Shown in pieces: positions 44,250 to 52,570 of a stretch of 64,000 nucleotides of DNA; position 1 is the stretch's first letter; each line of letters begins with the position of its first letter. Below the pieces are notes generated by a model. It saw nothing but the letters and a program-made list of their open reading frames with translations. It ran no database searches and was not told the origin of the DNA. The translations under genes were made by a program, and so were the position numbers. The DNA comes from an uncultured Lachnospiraceae bacterium (GTDB taxonomy: Bacteria > Bacillota > Clostridia > Lachnospirales > Lachnospiraceae), in NCBI GenBank assembly GCA_947627365.1, contig CANQVT010000003.1:1-64000 (forward strand), given 5' to 3'.

Positions 44250-45770
44250 GTGAATGAGAAATCCGTATTGGAGATGCGTGGCATCTTCAAGAGCTTTCCG
44301 GGAGTCCGCGCGCTGCAGAACGTGGACTTCACGCTCTGCGAGGGAGAGATCCACGCGCTCATGGGAGAAAACGGCGCCGGGAAATCGACGCTGATCAAGG
44401 TGCTCACCGGTGTCTATGAGAAGGATGAGGGCCATATCTTCCTCAAGGGAATGGATAAAGAGGCGGTGATCCGCTCCCCACAGGATGCGCAGAAGCTGGG
44501 CATCAGCACGGTGTACCAGGAGATCACGCTCTGTCCGAACCTCACGGTGGCCGAGAACATGTACATCGGACGCGGAAAGGGAGCTTTGCAGAACTGGAAG
44601 AAGATGAACGCGGACGCGGACAAGATTCTGCAGTCGCTCGATATTCCGGCAAAGTCGACGCAGCAGCTCTCGAGCTGCTCGATCGCGATTCAGCAGATGG
44701 TCGCTATCGCGCGCGCGGTGGACATGGACTGTAAGGTGCTGATCCTCGATGAGCCGACGTCCTCGCTTGACGAGCAGGAGGTGGAGAAGCTCTTCGGCCT
44801 GATGCGCGATCTGAAGGCGAAGGGCGTAGGTATTATTTTCGTCACGCACTTCCTGGATCAGGTGTACGAGGTGTGCGACAAGATCACGGTGCTGCGGGAC
44901 GGCAAGCTGGTGGGAGAGTACGAGATTGAGAACCTCCCTCGCGTGCAGCTCGTCGCCAAGATGCTCGGCAAGGAGCTTGACGACATGGCGGACATTCGTT
45001 CCGACAGCGACGTGTATGCGGAGAAGGACGATTCCGCTCCGGTCTTCGAGGCGCAGGGGCTCCAGAGCAATGCCGGCATCAAGCCGTTTGATTTCTACAT
45101 AAAGAAAGGCGAAGTGAACGGGTTTACCGGGCTGCTCGGTTCCGGACGAAGCGAATGTGTCCGCGCGATCTTCGGCGCTGACAAGGTAATCGGCGGAACG
45201 GTGAAAAAGAACGGCAAACAGGTAAAGATTTCCAAACCGATCGATGCGATGAAGAACGGCATTGCCTATCTGCCTGAAGACCGTAAGGTGGACGGTATCG
45301 TCGGAGATCTGTCCGTGCGCGACAATATCGTGCTCGCGCTGCAGGTGCTGCAGGGCTTCTTCAAGCCGTTTTCAAAGGCGAAAATGTACGAATTCGCGGA
45401 TGAATACATCAAGCTGCTCGAGATCAAGACCGCTTCGGCGGATACGCCGATCAAGTCGCTCTCCGGCGGCAACCAGCAGAAGGTGATTCTTGCCCGCTGG
45501 CTGCTGATGCATCCGGAGTACCTGATCCTCGACGAGCCGACGCGAGGCATCGACATCGGCACGAAGATCGAGATTCAGAAGCTGGTGCTCAAGCTGGCTT
45601 CGGAGGGCATGAGCGTCACGTTCATCTCCTCGGAGACGGACGAGATGCTGCGAACCTGCTCCAGGCTTGTCGTCATGCGTGACCGCAAGGTCGTGGGCGA
45701 GCTCTCCGGCAGCGATCTGACGCAGAACAAGATTATGAGTACGATAGCGGGAGGTGAGGCAAATGAGTGA
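44250..45770 (+). CDS. ytfR: Galactofuranose-type ABC transporter ATP-binding protein
   Basis: A 506-residue protein with two fused ABC domains that powers sugar uptake. The first domain has GENGAGKST and LDEPTSSLDEQE; the second has the degenerate GLLGSGRSE and an intact LSGGNQQKV and LDEPTRGIDIG, as in the RbsA/YtfR family. GTG at 44250 is chosen as the start because GGAGG lies 9 nt upstream and MNEKSVLEM begins the family; ATG codons at 44226 and 44229 are alternatives. It overlaps ytfT by 8 nt. Confidence 0.93.
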   Translation: MNEKSVLEMRGIFKSFPGVRALQNVDFTLCEGEIHALMGENGAGKSTLIKVLTGVYEKDEGHIFLKGMDKEAVIRSPQDAQKLGISTVYQEITLCPNLTVAENMYIGRGKGALQNWKKMNADADKILQSLDIPAKSTQQLSSCSIAIQQMVAIARAVDMDCKVLILDEPTSSLDEQEVEKLFGLMRDLKAKGVGIIFVTHFLDQVYEVCDKITVLRDGKLVGEYEIENLPRVQLVAKMLGKELDDMADIRSDSDVYAEKDDSAPVFEAQGLQSNAGIKPFDFYIKKGEVNGFTGLLGSGRSECVRAIFGADKVIGGTVKKNGKQVKISKPIDAMKNGIAYLPEDRKVDGIVGDLSVRDNIVLALQVLQGFFKPFSKAKMYEFADEYIKLLEIKTASADTPIKSLSGGNQQKVILARWLLMHPEYLILDEPTRGIDIGTKIEIQKLVLKLASEGMSVTFISSETDEMLRTCSRLVVMRDRKVVGELSGSDLTQNKIMSTIAGGEANE

Positions 45771-46857
45771 TACGAAAAAGAAAACAGACGCGGCCGGTTT
45801 CTTCACCAAGCTGGTGCGGAACCAGATCTTCATTCCGCTCGCGGCGTTGCTGCTTCTTGTCATTGTCAATCTGATCGCCGGGCCTTCGTTTTTCAAAATT
45901 ACTTACAGTGCGAACAATGCGGGTGATATGATCTTTTCAGGTTATCCGATTTCGATTCTCAATTTTGGCTCGGAGCTTGCGATTCTGGCGATCGGCATGA
46001 CGCTGGTGACGGCAGCTTCCGGCGGACAGGACATCAGTGTGGGCTCCGCGATTGCGATCGCGGGTTCCGTGATCCTCCGTGTCCTCTGCGGCAATGCCGG
46101 TTCCCATCCGGCGACTATGCAGGCGCCGATCATCGTGGCGTTTTTGATCGGCTGCGTGGTGGCGATGCTCTTCGGGGCGTTCAACGGTATTCTGGTCGCG
46201 TATTTCCGCATCCAGCCGATGGTCGCGACGTTGATCCTCTATACGGCCGGCCGTTCAATTGCGGCCTGGATCAACAACAATGAGCTTCCGATCATCAGCG
46301 AGCCGGAATTCGCATACTTCGGAGGTTTTATTCCGGGGATTCCGATCCCCGTGCCGATCTTTATCGCGGCAATCTGTATGATCGTGATGGCGTTGGTGCT
46401 GAAGTTCACGACGCTCGGACTTTACACGCAGGCGGTCGGTATCAACGAGAAGTCCGCCCGCTTAAACGGCCTGAACCCGACGTTCATCAAGTTCCTGAGC
46501 TTTGTGATCCTCGGGCTGTGCGTGGCGGTGGCAGGCTTTATCAAGGTGAGCCGTCTTTCGACGATCAATTATTCCGTCATCGCGAAAGATATTGAGATGG
46601 ACGCGATCCTCGCGGTGGCGCTGGGTGGCAACGCATTGAGCGGCGGTAAATTCAGCATGGTGTCGTCGATCCTCGGCGCTTATGTCATCCAGTTCCTCAC
46701 GCAGACCCTTTACCGCTTCAAGGTGTCCTCGGACGCCCTTCCGGCATACAAGGCGGTCGTTGTGATCATTCTGGTCGTGGCGAGTGCTCCGACGGTGAGA
46801 GAGAAGATTTCTTCCTTGTGGAAGAACAGAAAAGCACACGCAAAGGAGGTCGGTTGA
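45763..46857 (+). CDS. ytfT: Galactofuranose-type ABC transporter permease
   Basis: A 364-residue inner-membrane permease of the BPD_transp_2 family with about eight to ten helices. It carries the family motif IGMTLVTAASGGQDISVGSAIAIAG and the later ALGGNALSGGKFS. The start at 45763 has GGGAGGTGAGG upstream. It pairs with the next permease to form a heterodimer. Confidence 0.92.
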   Translation: MSDTKKKTDAAGFFTKLVRNQIFIPLAALLLLVIVNLIAGPSFFKITYSANNAGDMIFSGYPISILNFGSELAILAIGMTLVTAASGGQDISVGSAIAIAGSVILRVLCGNAGSHPATMQAPIIVAFLIGCVVAMLFGAFNGILVAYFRIQPMVATLILYTAGRSIAAWINNNELPIISEPEFAYFGGFIPGIPIPVPIFIAAICMIVMALVLKFTTLGLYTQAVGINEKSARLNGLNPTFIKFLSFVILGLCVAVAGFIKVSRLSTINYSVIAKDIEMDAILAVALGGNALSGGKFSMVSSILGAYVIQFLTQTLYRFKVSSDALPAYKAVVVIILVVASAPTVREKISSLWKNRKAHAKEVG

Positions 46858-46858
46858 T

Positions 46859-47872
46859 ATGAAAAACAATAAGAAGAAGCTTTCAGATTCCAACCTCCTG
46901 CTGACGATCACGGTTGTGATCTTCTTCGTGATGTATATCGGTGCGATCCTGTTCCTCAAGGGCGGTTTCCTGCGTCCGCAGGCGTTCCTGAACATGCTGA
47001 ATTCAAACGCGTGTCTGATCATCCTGTCATGCGGCATGAGCCTTGTCATGATCACGGGCGGTATCGATATCTCCCTCGGCGGCCAGATGGCGCTGATCAG
47101 CATGTGCTGTGCGGTTTATCTGGACGAGATGGGCGGCAATGTCTTTGTGTCGATTTTGATCGCCCTGGCGATCGGTATGGCGTTTGGCGCGTTTATCGGC
47201 TACCTGGTGGCCTATCTGGACATCCAGCCCTTTATCGTCTCGCTGGCCGGCATGTTCTTCGCGCGCGGCATGACGACGATCGTGCGCACGGCTCCGTTCA
47301 ACGTGGCAAATGAGGCTTTTACCGCTCTGAAGCGCACGAGAATCATTATCCCGGGGCTTGGCAGTGTGAACCGCAAGGGAATCTATGTGGACGCCTACAT
47401 CGAGATCGGCGTGATCGTCGCGCTGCTCGTGGTAGTGCTGATGTTCATCTTGCTCAAGTGGACGAAGCTTGGCCGCTCGTTCTACGCGGTTGGCGGAAAT
47501 AAGCAGAGCGCGCTGATGCTCGGCATCAATGTAAAGAGGACGAAATTCCTCGCGCATCTGCTCTGCGGACTGCTGGCGGGCATCGGCGGCTATGTCCTGT
47601 TCCTGAATCACGGCAACGGCTCCGTGTCAAACGGAGCGGGCATGGAGATGGACGCGATCGCTTCGTCCATCATCGGCGGTACGCTGCTGACCGGCGGCGT
47701 CGGCAATATCATCGGCACATTTTTCGGCGTGTTGTCCCTGGGTACGATTCAGAATATCGTGTCCTCTGCGGGCTTCGACGAGGCGTGGTGGATCGGTATC
47801 ACGACCGCGGCTATGCTCTGCCTGTTCCTTGTGATCCAGAGTATTGTGCTGTCGCGGAAGAAGTCTTCATAA
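46859..47872 (+). CDS. yjfF: Galactofuranose-type ABC transporter permease
   Basis: A 337-residue second permease of the same family (SCGMSLVMITGGIDISLGG and SSIIGGTLLTGGVGN). AAGGAGGTCGGTTG from the end of ytfT provides the ribosome-binding site, with one nucleotide between the genes. The order YtfQ-YtfR-YtfT-YjfF matches the galactofuranose importer of E. coli. The exact sugar in this organism is inference. Confidence 0.92.
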   Translation: MKNNKKKLSDSNLLLTITVVIFFVMYIGAILFLKGGFLRPQAFLNMLNSNACLIILSCGMSLVMITGGIDISLGGQMALISMCCAVYLDEMGGNVFVSILIALAIGMAFGAFIGYLVAYLDIQPFIVSLAGMFFARGMTTIVRTAPFNVANEAFTALKRTRIIIPGLGSVNRKGIYVDAYIEIGVIVALLVVVLMFILLKWTKLGRSFYAVGGNKQSALMLGINVKRTKFLAHLLCGLLAGIGGYVLFLNHGNGSVSNGAGMEMDAIASSIIGGTLLTGGVGNIIGTFFGVLSLGTIQNIVSSAGFDEAWWIGITTAAMLCLFLVIQSIVLSRKKSS

Positions 47873-47896
47873 AAGTAAATGTAAAATTTATAAAAG

Positions 47897-47947
47897 AAAA
47901 CACCTTCGGGCAGGCCTGTACAGGCGGCTGTCCGGAGGTGTTTTTCT
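47897..47947 (+). terminator. Terminator of the sugar transporter operon
   Basis: A 13-bp stem (47897-47909 with 47932-47944, one wobble) followed by TTTTTCTCT. Confidence 0.85.
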
Positions 47948-48002
47948 CTGGACATTCTGAGGCGGATGAGATATAATAATAACGGATAATTTTTTATCTG
48001 AT

Positions 48003-48031
48003 TTTATGTTTTTCTTTTAGTTTTGTATAAT
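48003..48031 (+). promoter_or_regulatory. Candidate hipBA promoter
   Basis: A consensus TATAAT at 48026-48031 with only a weak -35 (TTTATG, 48003-48008). A T-rich upstream stretch may help. Confidence 0.45.
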
Positions 48032-48067
48032 ATTTTATCCAATATGATCGTTTGGCAGGAGGCTGCG

Positions 48068-48358
48068 GTGGATTACTTTGGAGAAGATTATGTCTGGGAG
48101 ACGGCGGAGGAGCTGGATCAGAAGCTTGCGCAGCGTGTCCGCAGGATACGGAAGAGGCGCTCGATCTCACAGGAGAAGCTTAGTGAGATGAGCGGGGTCA
48201 GCTTCGGCTCAATCAAGCGTTTTGAGGCCACGGGCAAGATATCGCTGTTGTCGCTGACGAAGATTGCGCTCGCGCTGGGCTGTGCGGAAGAGCTGCGCGG
48301 CCTGTTTGCGCAGGTAGGATATCTGGATATTCAGGAGGTTATCCGTGAGAACCGGTAA
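48068..48358 (+). CDS. hipB: HipB-like helix-turn-helix antitoxin/regulator
   Basis: A 96-residue DNA-binding protein with a Cro/C1-type helix-turn-helix (about 22-75, RVRRIRKRRSISQEKLSEMSG). The GTG at 48068 is chosen because AGGAGG sits 5 nt upstream; an in-frame ATG at 48044 would add eight residues without a site. In HipBA pairs the antitoxin binds its own promoter and the HipA kinase. The next gene starts 14 nt before its stop. Confidence 0.8.
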   Translation: MDYFGEDYVWETAEELDQKLAQRVRRIRKRRSISQEKLSEMSGVSFGSIKRFEATGKISLLSLTKIALALGCAEELRGLFAQVGYLDIQEVIRENR

Positions 48359-49523
48359 GGTGTTACAGGTACGATACAAGGGAAGACTGGTGGGAACGTT
48401 GGCGTCGACGGCGGACCGGCGGATCGCTTTTGCATATGAGGACGACTGGCTCAGGGACGGATTTTCAATCAGCCCGTTTTCGCTGCCGCTTCGGAAGCAG
48501 GTGTTCTTTCCGGTGAAGAATTATTTCCGGGGATTGTTTGGGGTATTTGCGGACAGTCTGCCGGATGCGTGGGGAAATCTGCTTCTGGACAGGATGCTGA
48601 GGAAAAAAGGGATCTCTCCGGACACATTGAATGTGCTCGACCGTCTGGCGATCGTCGGCAGCTCCGGGATGGGGGCGCTCACGTACGAGCCGGAGTACGG
48701 CATGGAGGCCTGTCAGGCCGGATTCGACCTGGATGAGATTGCGCGGCAGTGTGTTCAGGTATTGAAGACAGAGCAGGGGAGTTCGCAGTTTCTCTCTGAG
48801 ATGGATAAGGGCGACGGCCAGACCGAGCACATTTATCTGGATGAGCTCTACCGTCTGGGTGGTACGAGCGGCGGCGCGCGGCCGAAGATCCTGACGGAGG
48901 TCGACGGCGAGGACTGGATTATCAAGTTTCCGGCGCATGTCGACGGTCCGGATGCCGGGCGGATGGAGTATGATTATTCGCTCTGCGCCAGGGCGTGCGG
49001 GATCGATGTGCCGCAGACGCGCCTTTTTCCTTCTGCGCGTTGTGCGGGCTATTTCGGAGTGAGGCGGTTTGATCGTGCGGACGACGGCGGCAGGATCCAT
49101 ATGCTGACGGCGGCAGCTATTTTGGAGTTGGATTTTGAGCAGCCGAGCCTGGATTACCATGGACTGATGAAGCTGACGAAGATCCTCACCCGTGATCATC
49201 CGGCGGATGTGGAGAATATGTTCCGGCGGATGTGTTTCAATGTGTTCGCGCACAACAGAGATGACCATTCAAAGAATTTCTCGTTTCTGTATGACGACGT
49301 GAAAAGGGAATGGCGTTTGAGCCCGGCCTACGATCTGACGTACAGCAGCACGTATTACGGGGAGCATACGACGACGGTGGACGGTGAGGGCGCGCGTCCG
49401 GGCAGAAAGCAGCTCCTCGTGGTGGGAGAAGGCGCCGGCCTTGGGAAGAAGCGCTGCGGGCAGATCATCGACGAGACCGAAGAGACCGTCGGGGAGATGC
49501 TTGGGAGATACCTGCATTTGTAA
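48345..49523 (+). CDS. hipA: HipA-family serine/threonine kinase toxin
   Basis: A 392-residue kinase. The N-terminal subdomain (about 5-115) has GLFGVFADSLPDAWG, typical of HipA. The kinase part shows a Gly-rich GGTSGGARPK loop with Ser175 at the place of the regulatory autophosphorylated serine, Lys194 in IIKFP, the catalytic NRDDHSKN (Asp306, Asn311) and the metal-binding SPAYD (Asp330). In E. coli HipA phosphorylates glutamyl-tRNA synthetase and causes dormancy. All key residues are intact. It starts at GTG with AGGAGG 6 nt upstream, inside hipB. Confidence 0.85.
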   Translation: MRTGKVLQVRYKGRLVGTLASTADRRIAFAYEDDWLRDGFSISPFSLPLRKQVFFPVKNYFRGLFGVFADSLPDAWGNLLLDRMLRKKGISPDTLNVLDRLAIVGSSGMGALTYEPEYGMEACQAGFDLDEIARQCVQVLKTEQGSSQFLSEMDKGDGQTEHIYLDELYRLGGTSGGARPKILTEVDGEDWIIKFPAHVDGPDAGRMEYDYSLCARACGIDVPQTRLFPSARCAGYFGVRRFDRADDGGRIHMLTAAAILELDFEQPSLDYHGLMKLTKILTRDHPADVENMFRRMCFNVFAHNRDDHSKNFSFLYDDVKREWRLSPAYDLTYSSTYYGEHTTTVDGEGARPGRKQLLVVGEGAGLGKKRCGQIIDETEETVGEMLGRYLHL

Positions 49524-49555
49524 AAGAAAATGGTGTTATGATAAGGAGCGGCGGG

Positions 49556-50794
49556 ATGACAAAGGCTGCGGATACGAAGAAGAAAAAGATTGTGTGCGGT
49601 GGGCTGTTTGCCCTTTTCTATGCGGGATGGGGCGTGATGCTTTACCGGATGTTTACGCGGCAGGCGATCGAGTTTCAGGGAAAGTACGGCAATTATCCGT
49701 CTGATCTGGTCGTACACATCCGGGAGGGCAGGGAAGGGATCGGCTACAGCCTGATGGACAATGTGTTCGCGTTCCTGATGGATACGCTCGGTCTGGACCA
49801 GAGGGCGATCGGGGTTTTTCTGGCGCTGACGGTACTTGCCACGGTCTGGGCGACGTACCGGGTCGTGCGCAGGCTGCTTCCGGGAGAGAACAGGCCGATC
49901 CCGCTGATGCTGCTCGTCACGGTCAGCATGTTTGTGATGCCGATCCACATCAAGGCGCTGAATCCGTACCGTTACCTGAGCCTTCAGTCCGCGACGATCT
50001 GGCACAACGCAACCTATATCGGGATGAAGCTTGCCGGGATGTGCGTGATGTATTTTTACTATGATTATCAGGAAAACTATCAGAAGCATTTTTCGGTAGG
50101 AGATTTTATCTGGTTTACCGTGCTTCTGAGCTTTGCGAATCTGATGAAGCCAAGCTTCATCCTTGCCTTTGCCCCGGCGATGGCGGTGATGCTGCTGACG
50201 GACTGTGTCGCGTCAAAGGGAAAAACGTTCGGGAGGCAGGTTCTGTTCGGACTTCCGGTGCTTTTGTCGCTGGTTGTATTGGTTTATCAGAGCACAAAGC
50301 TGTTCATGGGGAATGATTCCGCGATCGTGTTCGCGCCGGCCTATATCCTGCGCCTCCACGCGACTCATCCGTTTGCCGCGCTGCTTCAGTCGGCGGCCTT
50401 CCCACTGCTTGTGCTCGCGGCGAATTTCCGGAATCTGAAGACGGATCGCTGCTTCCGGGTGAGCTGGCTGATCTGGCTGTTCGGTCTGCTGGAGACTTTA
50501 TTGCTCAATGAGATGGGACGCCGCCAGAACGACGGGAATTTTACATGGGGATACAGCTTCTGCCTGTTTCTTGTCTTTGTCGTCTGCCTTTGCTATTTTT
50601 ACAGAAATGTGAGGGAGATATATTGTCGCTACCAAGGCTCGGGGAAGGCCTCCTTTGCCGGGTTTCTGCGGGCGGATCGCTGGTGCGGGCGGCGGGCGCT
50701 TTATCTGGCGGTGGCGGGTCTGCTGCTGTGCGTGCACTTTTGCCTGGGGCTGGATTATTTCAGGATCGTCTCCCAGGGCGGCAGTTATTTCTAG
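49556..50794 (+). CDS. Polytopic membrane protein of unknown function
   Basis: A 412-residue protein with about ten hydrophobic helices (for example IVCGGLFALFYAGWGVMLY and PLMLLVTVSMFVMPIHI). The soluble loop after TM1 (about 30-60) and the spacing of helices recall membrane glycosyltransferases or polysaccharide polymerases, but I see no diagnostic motif. ATG at 49556 is chosen for AAGGAGCG upstream; another at 49538 is possible. It lies 32 nt after hipA and 110 nt before the antiporter operon. Not assigned a function. Confidence 0.65.
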   Translation: MTKAADTKKKKIVCGGLFALFYAGWGVMLYRMFTRQAIEFQGKYGNYPSDLVVHIREGREGIGYSLMDNVFAFLMDTLGLDQRAIGVFLALTVLATVWATYRVVRRLLPGENRPIPLMLLVTVSMFVMPIHIKALNPYRYLSLQSATIWHNATYIGMKLAGMCVMYFYYDYQENYQKHFSVGDFIWFTVLLSFANLMKPSFILAFAPAMAVMLLTDCVASKGKTFGRQVLFGLPVLLSLVVLVYQSTKLFMGNDSAIVFAPAYILRLHATHPFAALLQSAAFPLLVLAANFRNLKTDRCFRVSWLIWLFGLLETLLLNEMGRRQNDGNFTWGYSFCLFLVFVVCLCYFYRNVREIYCRYQGSGKASFAGFLRADRWCGRRALYLAVAGLLLCVHFCLGLDYFRIVSQGGSYF

Positions 50795-50858
50795 GCCGCG
50801 GTCCGGCCGTGCAGCTGTATTTTTTGATGAATTAGGGATGGACGAAATCGGAAGACTG

Positions 50859-50887
50859 CGGTAAAATGTATGGAATGTAGCTGATGG
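50859..50887 (+). promoter_or_regulatory. Candidate promoter of the Mrp-type operon
   Basis: TGGACG (about 50839-50844), 17-nt spacer, TAAAAT (50862-50867). A GGCCG/CGGCC hairpin with a T-run just upstream (about 50792-50825) may end the preceding transcript. Confidence 0.35.
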
Positions 50888-50905
50888 GAAAGAGGGCGGC
50901 ATGAG

Positions 50906-51367
50906 ATGTATCTTTGGTTTTTTGCGCTGTGGGTGATCTTTAACGGGAATATCACGCCGGAGATCTGCCTGTTCGGGCTGGTGATCGCGGCGGTCATGTT
51001 TGCGTTTATCTGCAGGTTCATGGACTACAGCATTCAGAAGGAGAAGGCTCTCCTGAAGCGCTGCGTTGGGTTCGCGCGGTACGCGGTCGTGCTGGTCAAG
51101 GAGATCGTGGCGGCGAACTTCTCGGTCATGCGTATGATCCTCTCTGAGAGGGAGGAGTTGGAGCCGGCGCTTGTAAGCTTCCACTCAGATATGAAGACCG
51201 CGACGGGCAGAGCGTTTCTGGCGAATGCGATCACGCTGACGCCGGGTACGATCACGGTGTCGCTGGAGGGGTCGGAGTATGTCGTGCACTGTCTGGACGA
51301 GAGTCTGGGCGAGGGCGTGGACAGCTCCGTTTTTGTGGAGATGCTTTCTGCGCTGGAAAAGGAATAG
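50906..51367 (+). CDS. mrpE: Mrp/Mbh-type antiporter subunit E
   Basis: A 153-residue membrane protein with two to three N-terminal helices and the MrpE C-terminal domain (ANAITLTPGTITVSLEGSEY is characteristic). It starts the ten-gene cluster. In Mrp complexes it belongs to the sodium-translocating module. GAGGGCGGC-rich purines precede the ATG. Confidence 0.92.
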   Translation: MYLWFFALWVIFNGNITPEICLFGLVIAAVMFAFICRFMDYSIQKEKALLKRCVGFARYAVVLVKEIVAANFSVMRMILSEREELEPALVSFHSDMKTATGRAFLANAITLTPGTITVSLEGSEYVVHCLDESLGEGVDSSVFVEMLSALEKE

Positions 51368-51380
51368 AGGTGGAAGAACG

Positions 51381-51713
51381 ATGGGAAAAGGAATACCGGG
51401 ACTTGAGACGGCGTATCATGTGCTGTTTACCGGGGCTTTGATTTTTCTCGCGATCATGGTCGTGCTCTGTCTGATACGCGCGATCGTCGGGCCGCGTGTG
51501 GCGGATCGGATCGTCGCGGTCAATATGATGGGCACGATGGTCATGGTCATCATCGCGATCCTCGCGCTGATGCTCGAGGAGGGGTATCTGGCGGATATCT
51601 GCCTGATCTATGCGATGTTGAGTTTTCTGGCGGTGATCGTGCTGACCCGGGTATACATGGGAGTCTACCAGGAAAAGAAGGAGAAGGAGGAGAGGCGAAA
51701 TGGCGGCGATTGA
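51381..51713 (+). CDS. mrpF: Mrp/Mbh-type antiporter subunit F
   Basis: A 110-residue protein with three helices and the family motif RAIVGPRVADRIVAVNMM. The start at 51381 has AGAGGTGGAAG upstream, 13 nt after the mrpE stop. The basic, charged C-terminus overlaps mrpG by 14 nt. Confidence 0.93.
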   Translation: MGKGIPGLETAYHVLFTGALIFLAIMVVLCLIRAIVGPRVADRIVAVNMMGTMVMVIIAILALMLEEGYLADICLIYAMLSFLAVIVLTRVYMGVYQEKKEKEERRNGGD

Positions 51714-52110
51714 ATGGATCCGTTTTCTGGCCGGGGCGTTTCTGCTCCTCTTTGGCCTTTTTATTTTTTTGATCGAGATGATCGGGGTGTTTCGTTTTAA
51801 ATATGTGCTGAACCGCATGCACGCGGCCGCGATGGGCGACACGCTCGGCATCGGGTTTTCGCTGGTCGGGCTGATCCTGATGGGCGGCTTTACGTTCACG
51901 TCGCTGAAGCTGTTCCTTGTGATTGTGTTTTTATGGTTTTCGTCGCCGGCATCCTCGCATCTGATCGCGAGGTTGGAGGTGTCGACCGACGAGGAGCCGG
52001 AGAAGCATTACCGCAGGTATACGATCCGGGAGCTGGAGCAGAAGCTGCAAGGGGATACTGCTTTGGCAAAAGAGACGGACGAGGCAGAGCTTGCGCGGGA
52101 GGAGGCGTGA
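51700..52110 (+). CDS. mrpG: Mrp/Mbh-type antiporter subunit G
   Basis: A 136-residue subunit with three helices and the family motif FRFKYVLNRMHAAAMGDTLG. Its C-terminal 40 residues (TDEEPEKHYRRYTIRELEQ) extend beyond the usual core. Overlaps mrpF and is followed at once by the DUF4040 gene. Confidence 0.9.
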   Translation: MAAIEWIRFLAGAFLLLFGLFIFLIEMIGVFRFKYVLNRMHAAAMGDTLGIGFSLVGLILMGGFTFTSLKLFLVIVFLWFSSPASSHLIARLEVSTDEEPEKHYRRYTIRELEQKLQGDTALAKETDEAELAREEA

Positions 52111-52111
52111 C

Positions 52112-52570
52112 ATGCAGATCTTTACGTATATTTTGCTGGGATTTCTGGTCGTCTGCGCCGTCTCGGTGAGCCTCTCCAAAAATCTGCTGAATTCAATCCT
52201 GATCTATATGTCGTACAGCCTGGTGATGTCGATCATCTGGCTGCTGCTGGAGTCGCCGGATCTGGCGATCACGGAGGCCGCGGTCGGCGCGGGCGTCACG
52301 AGCCTGCTGTTCTTTGTTACGTTGAAGAAGATTCAGGCGATCGTGAAGTCGGATGAAAAATCGGATGAAAATCTGAGCGGGCAGTCGAATGAAGACGCAG
52401 GCGAAAAATCATGCGAAGAACGAGACGGGAAACCGGATGAAAATTCGGACAAGGAATTCGAGGGAGATTCGGCTGAGGGGCCGGACGAAGAATCTGACGG
52501 AAATTCGGGCGAGTGGCCGGACGGGAAGGAGGAGTCAGATGAGCAGGAAACTTTCCAAACCGGAATATGA
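52112..52570 (+). CDS. DUF4040 antiporter subunit (MrpA C-terminal/MbhD-like) with an acidic tail
   Basis: A 152-residue membrane protein whose first 75 residues match the DUF4040 domain (three helices; SPDLAITEAAVGAGVTSLLFF). This domain is fused to MrpA in Bacillus and separate (MbhD) in archaeal membrane-bound complexes. The last 75 residues are a strongly acidic, low-complexity tail of Asp/Glu/Ser/Gly/Asn units, which I do not recall from the family. A GGGAGGAGGCGTGAC site precedes the ATG. Confidence 0.85.
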   Translation: MQIFTYILLGFLVVCAVSVSLSKNLLNSILIYMSYSLVMSIIWLLLESPDLAITEAAVGAGVTSLLFFVTLKKIQAIVKSDEKSDENLSGQSNEDAGEKSCEERDGKPDENSDKEFEGDSAEGPDEESDGNSGEWPDGKEESDEQETFQTGI

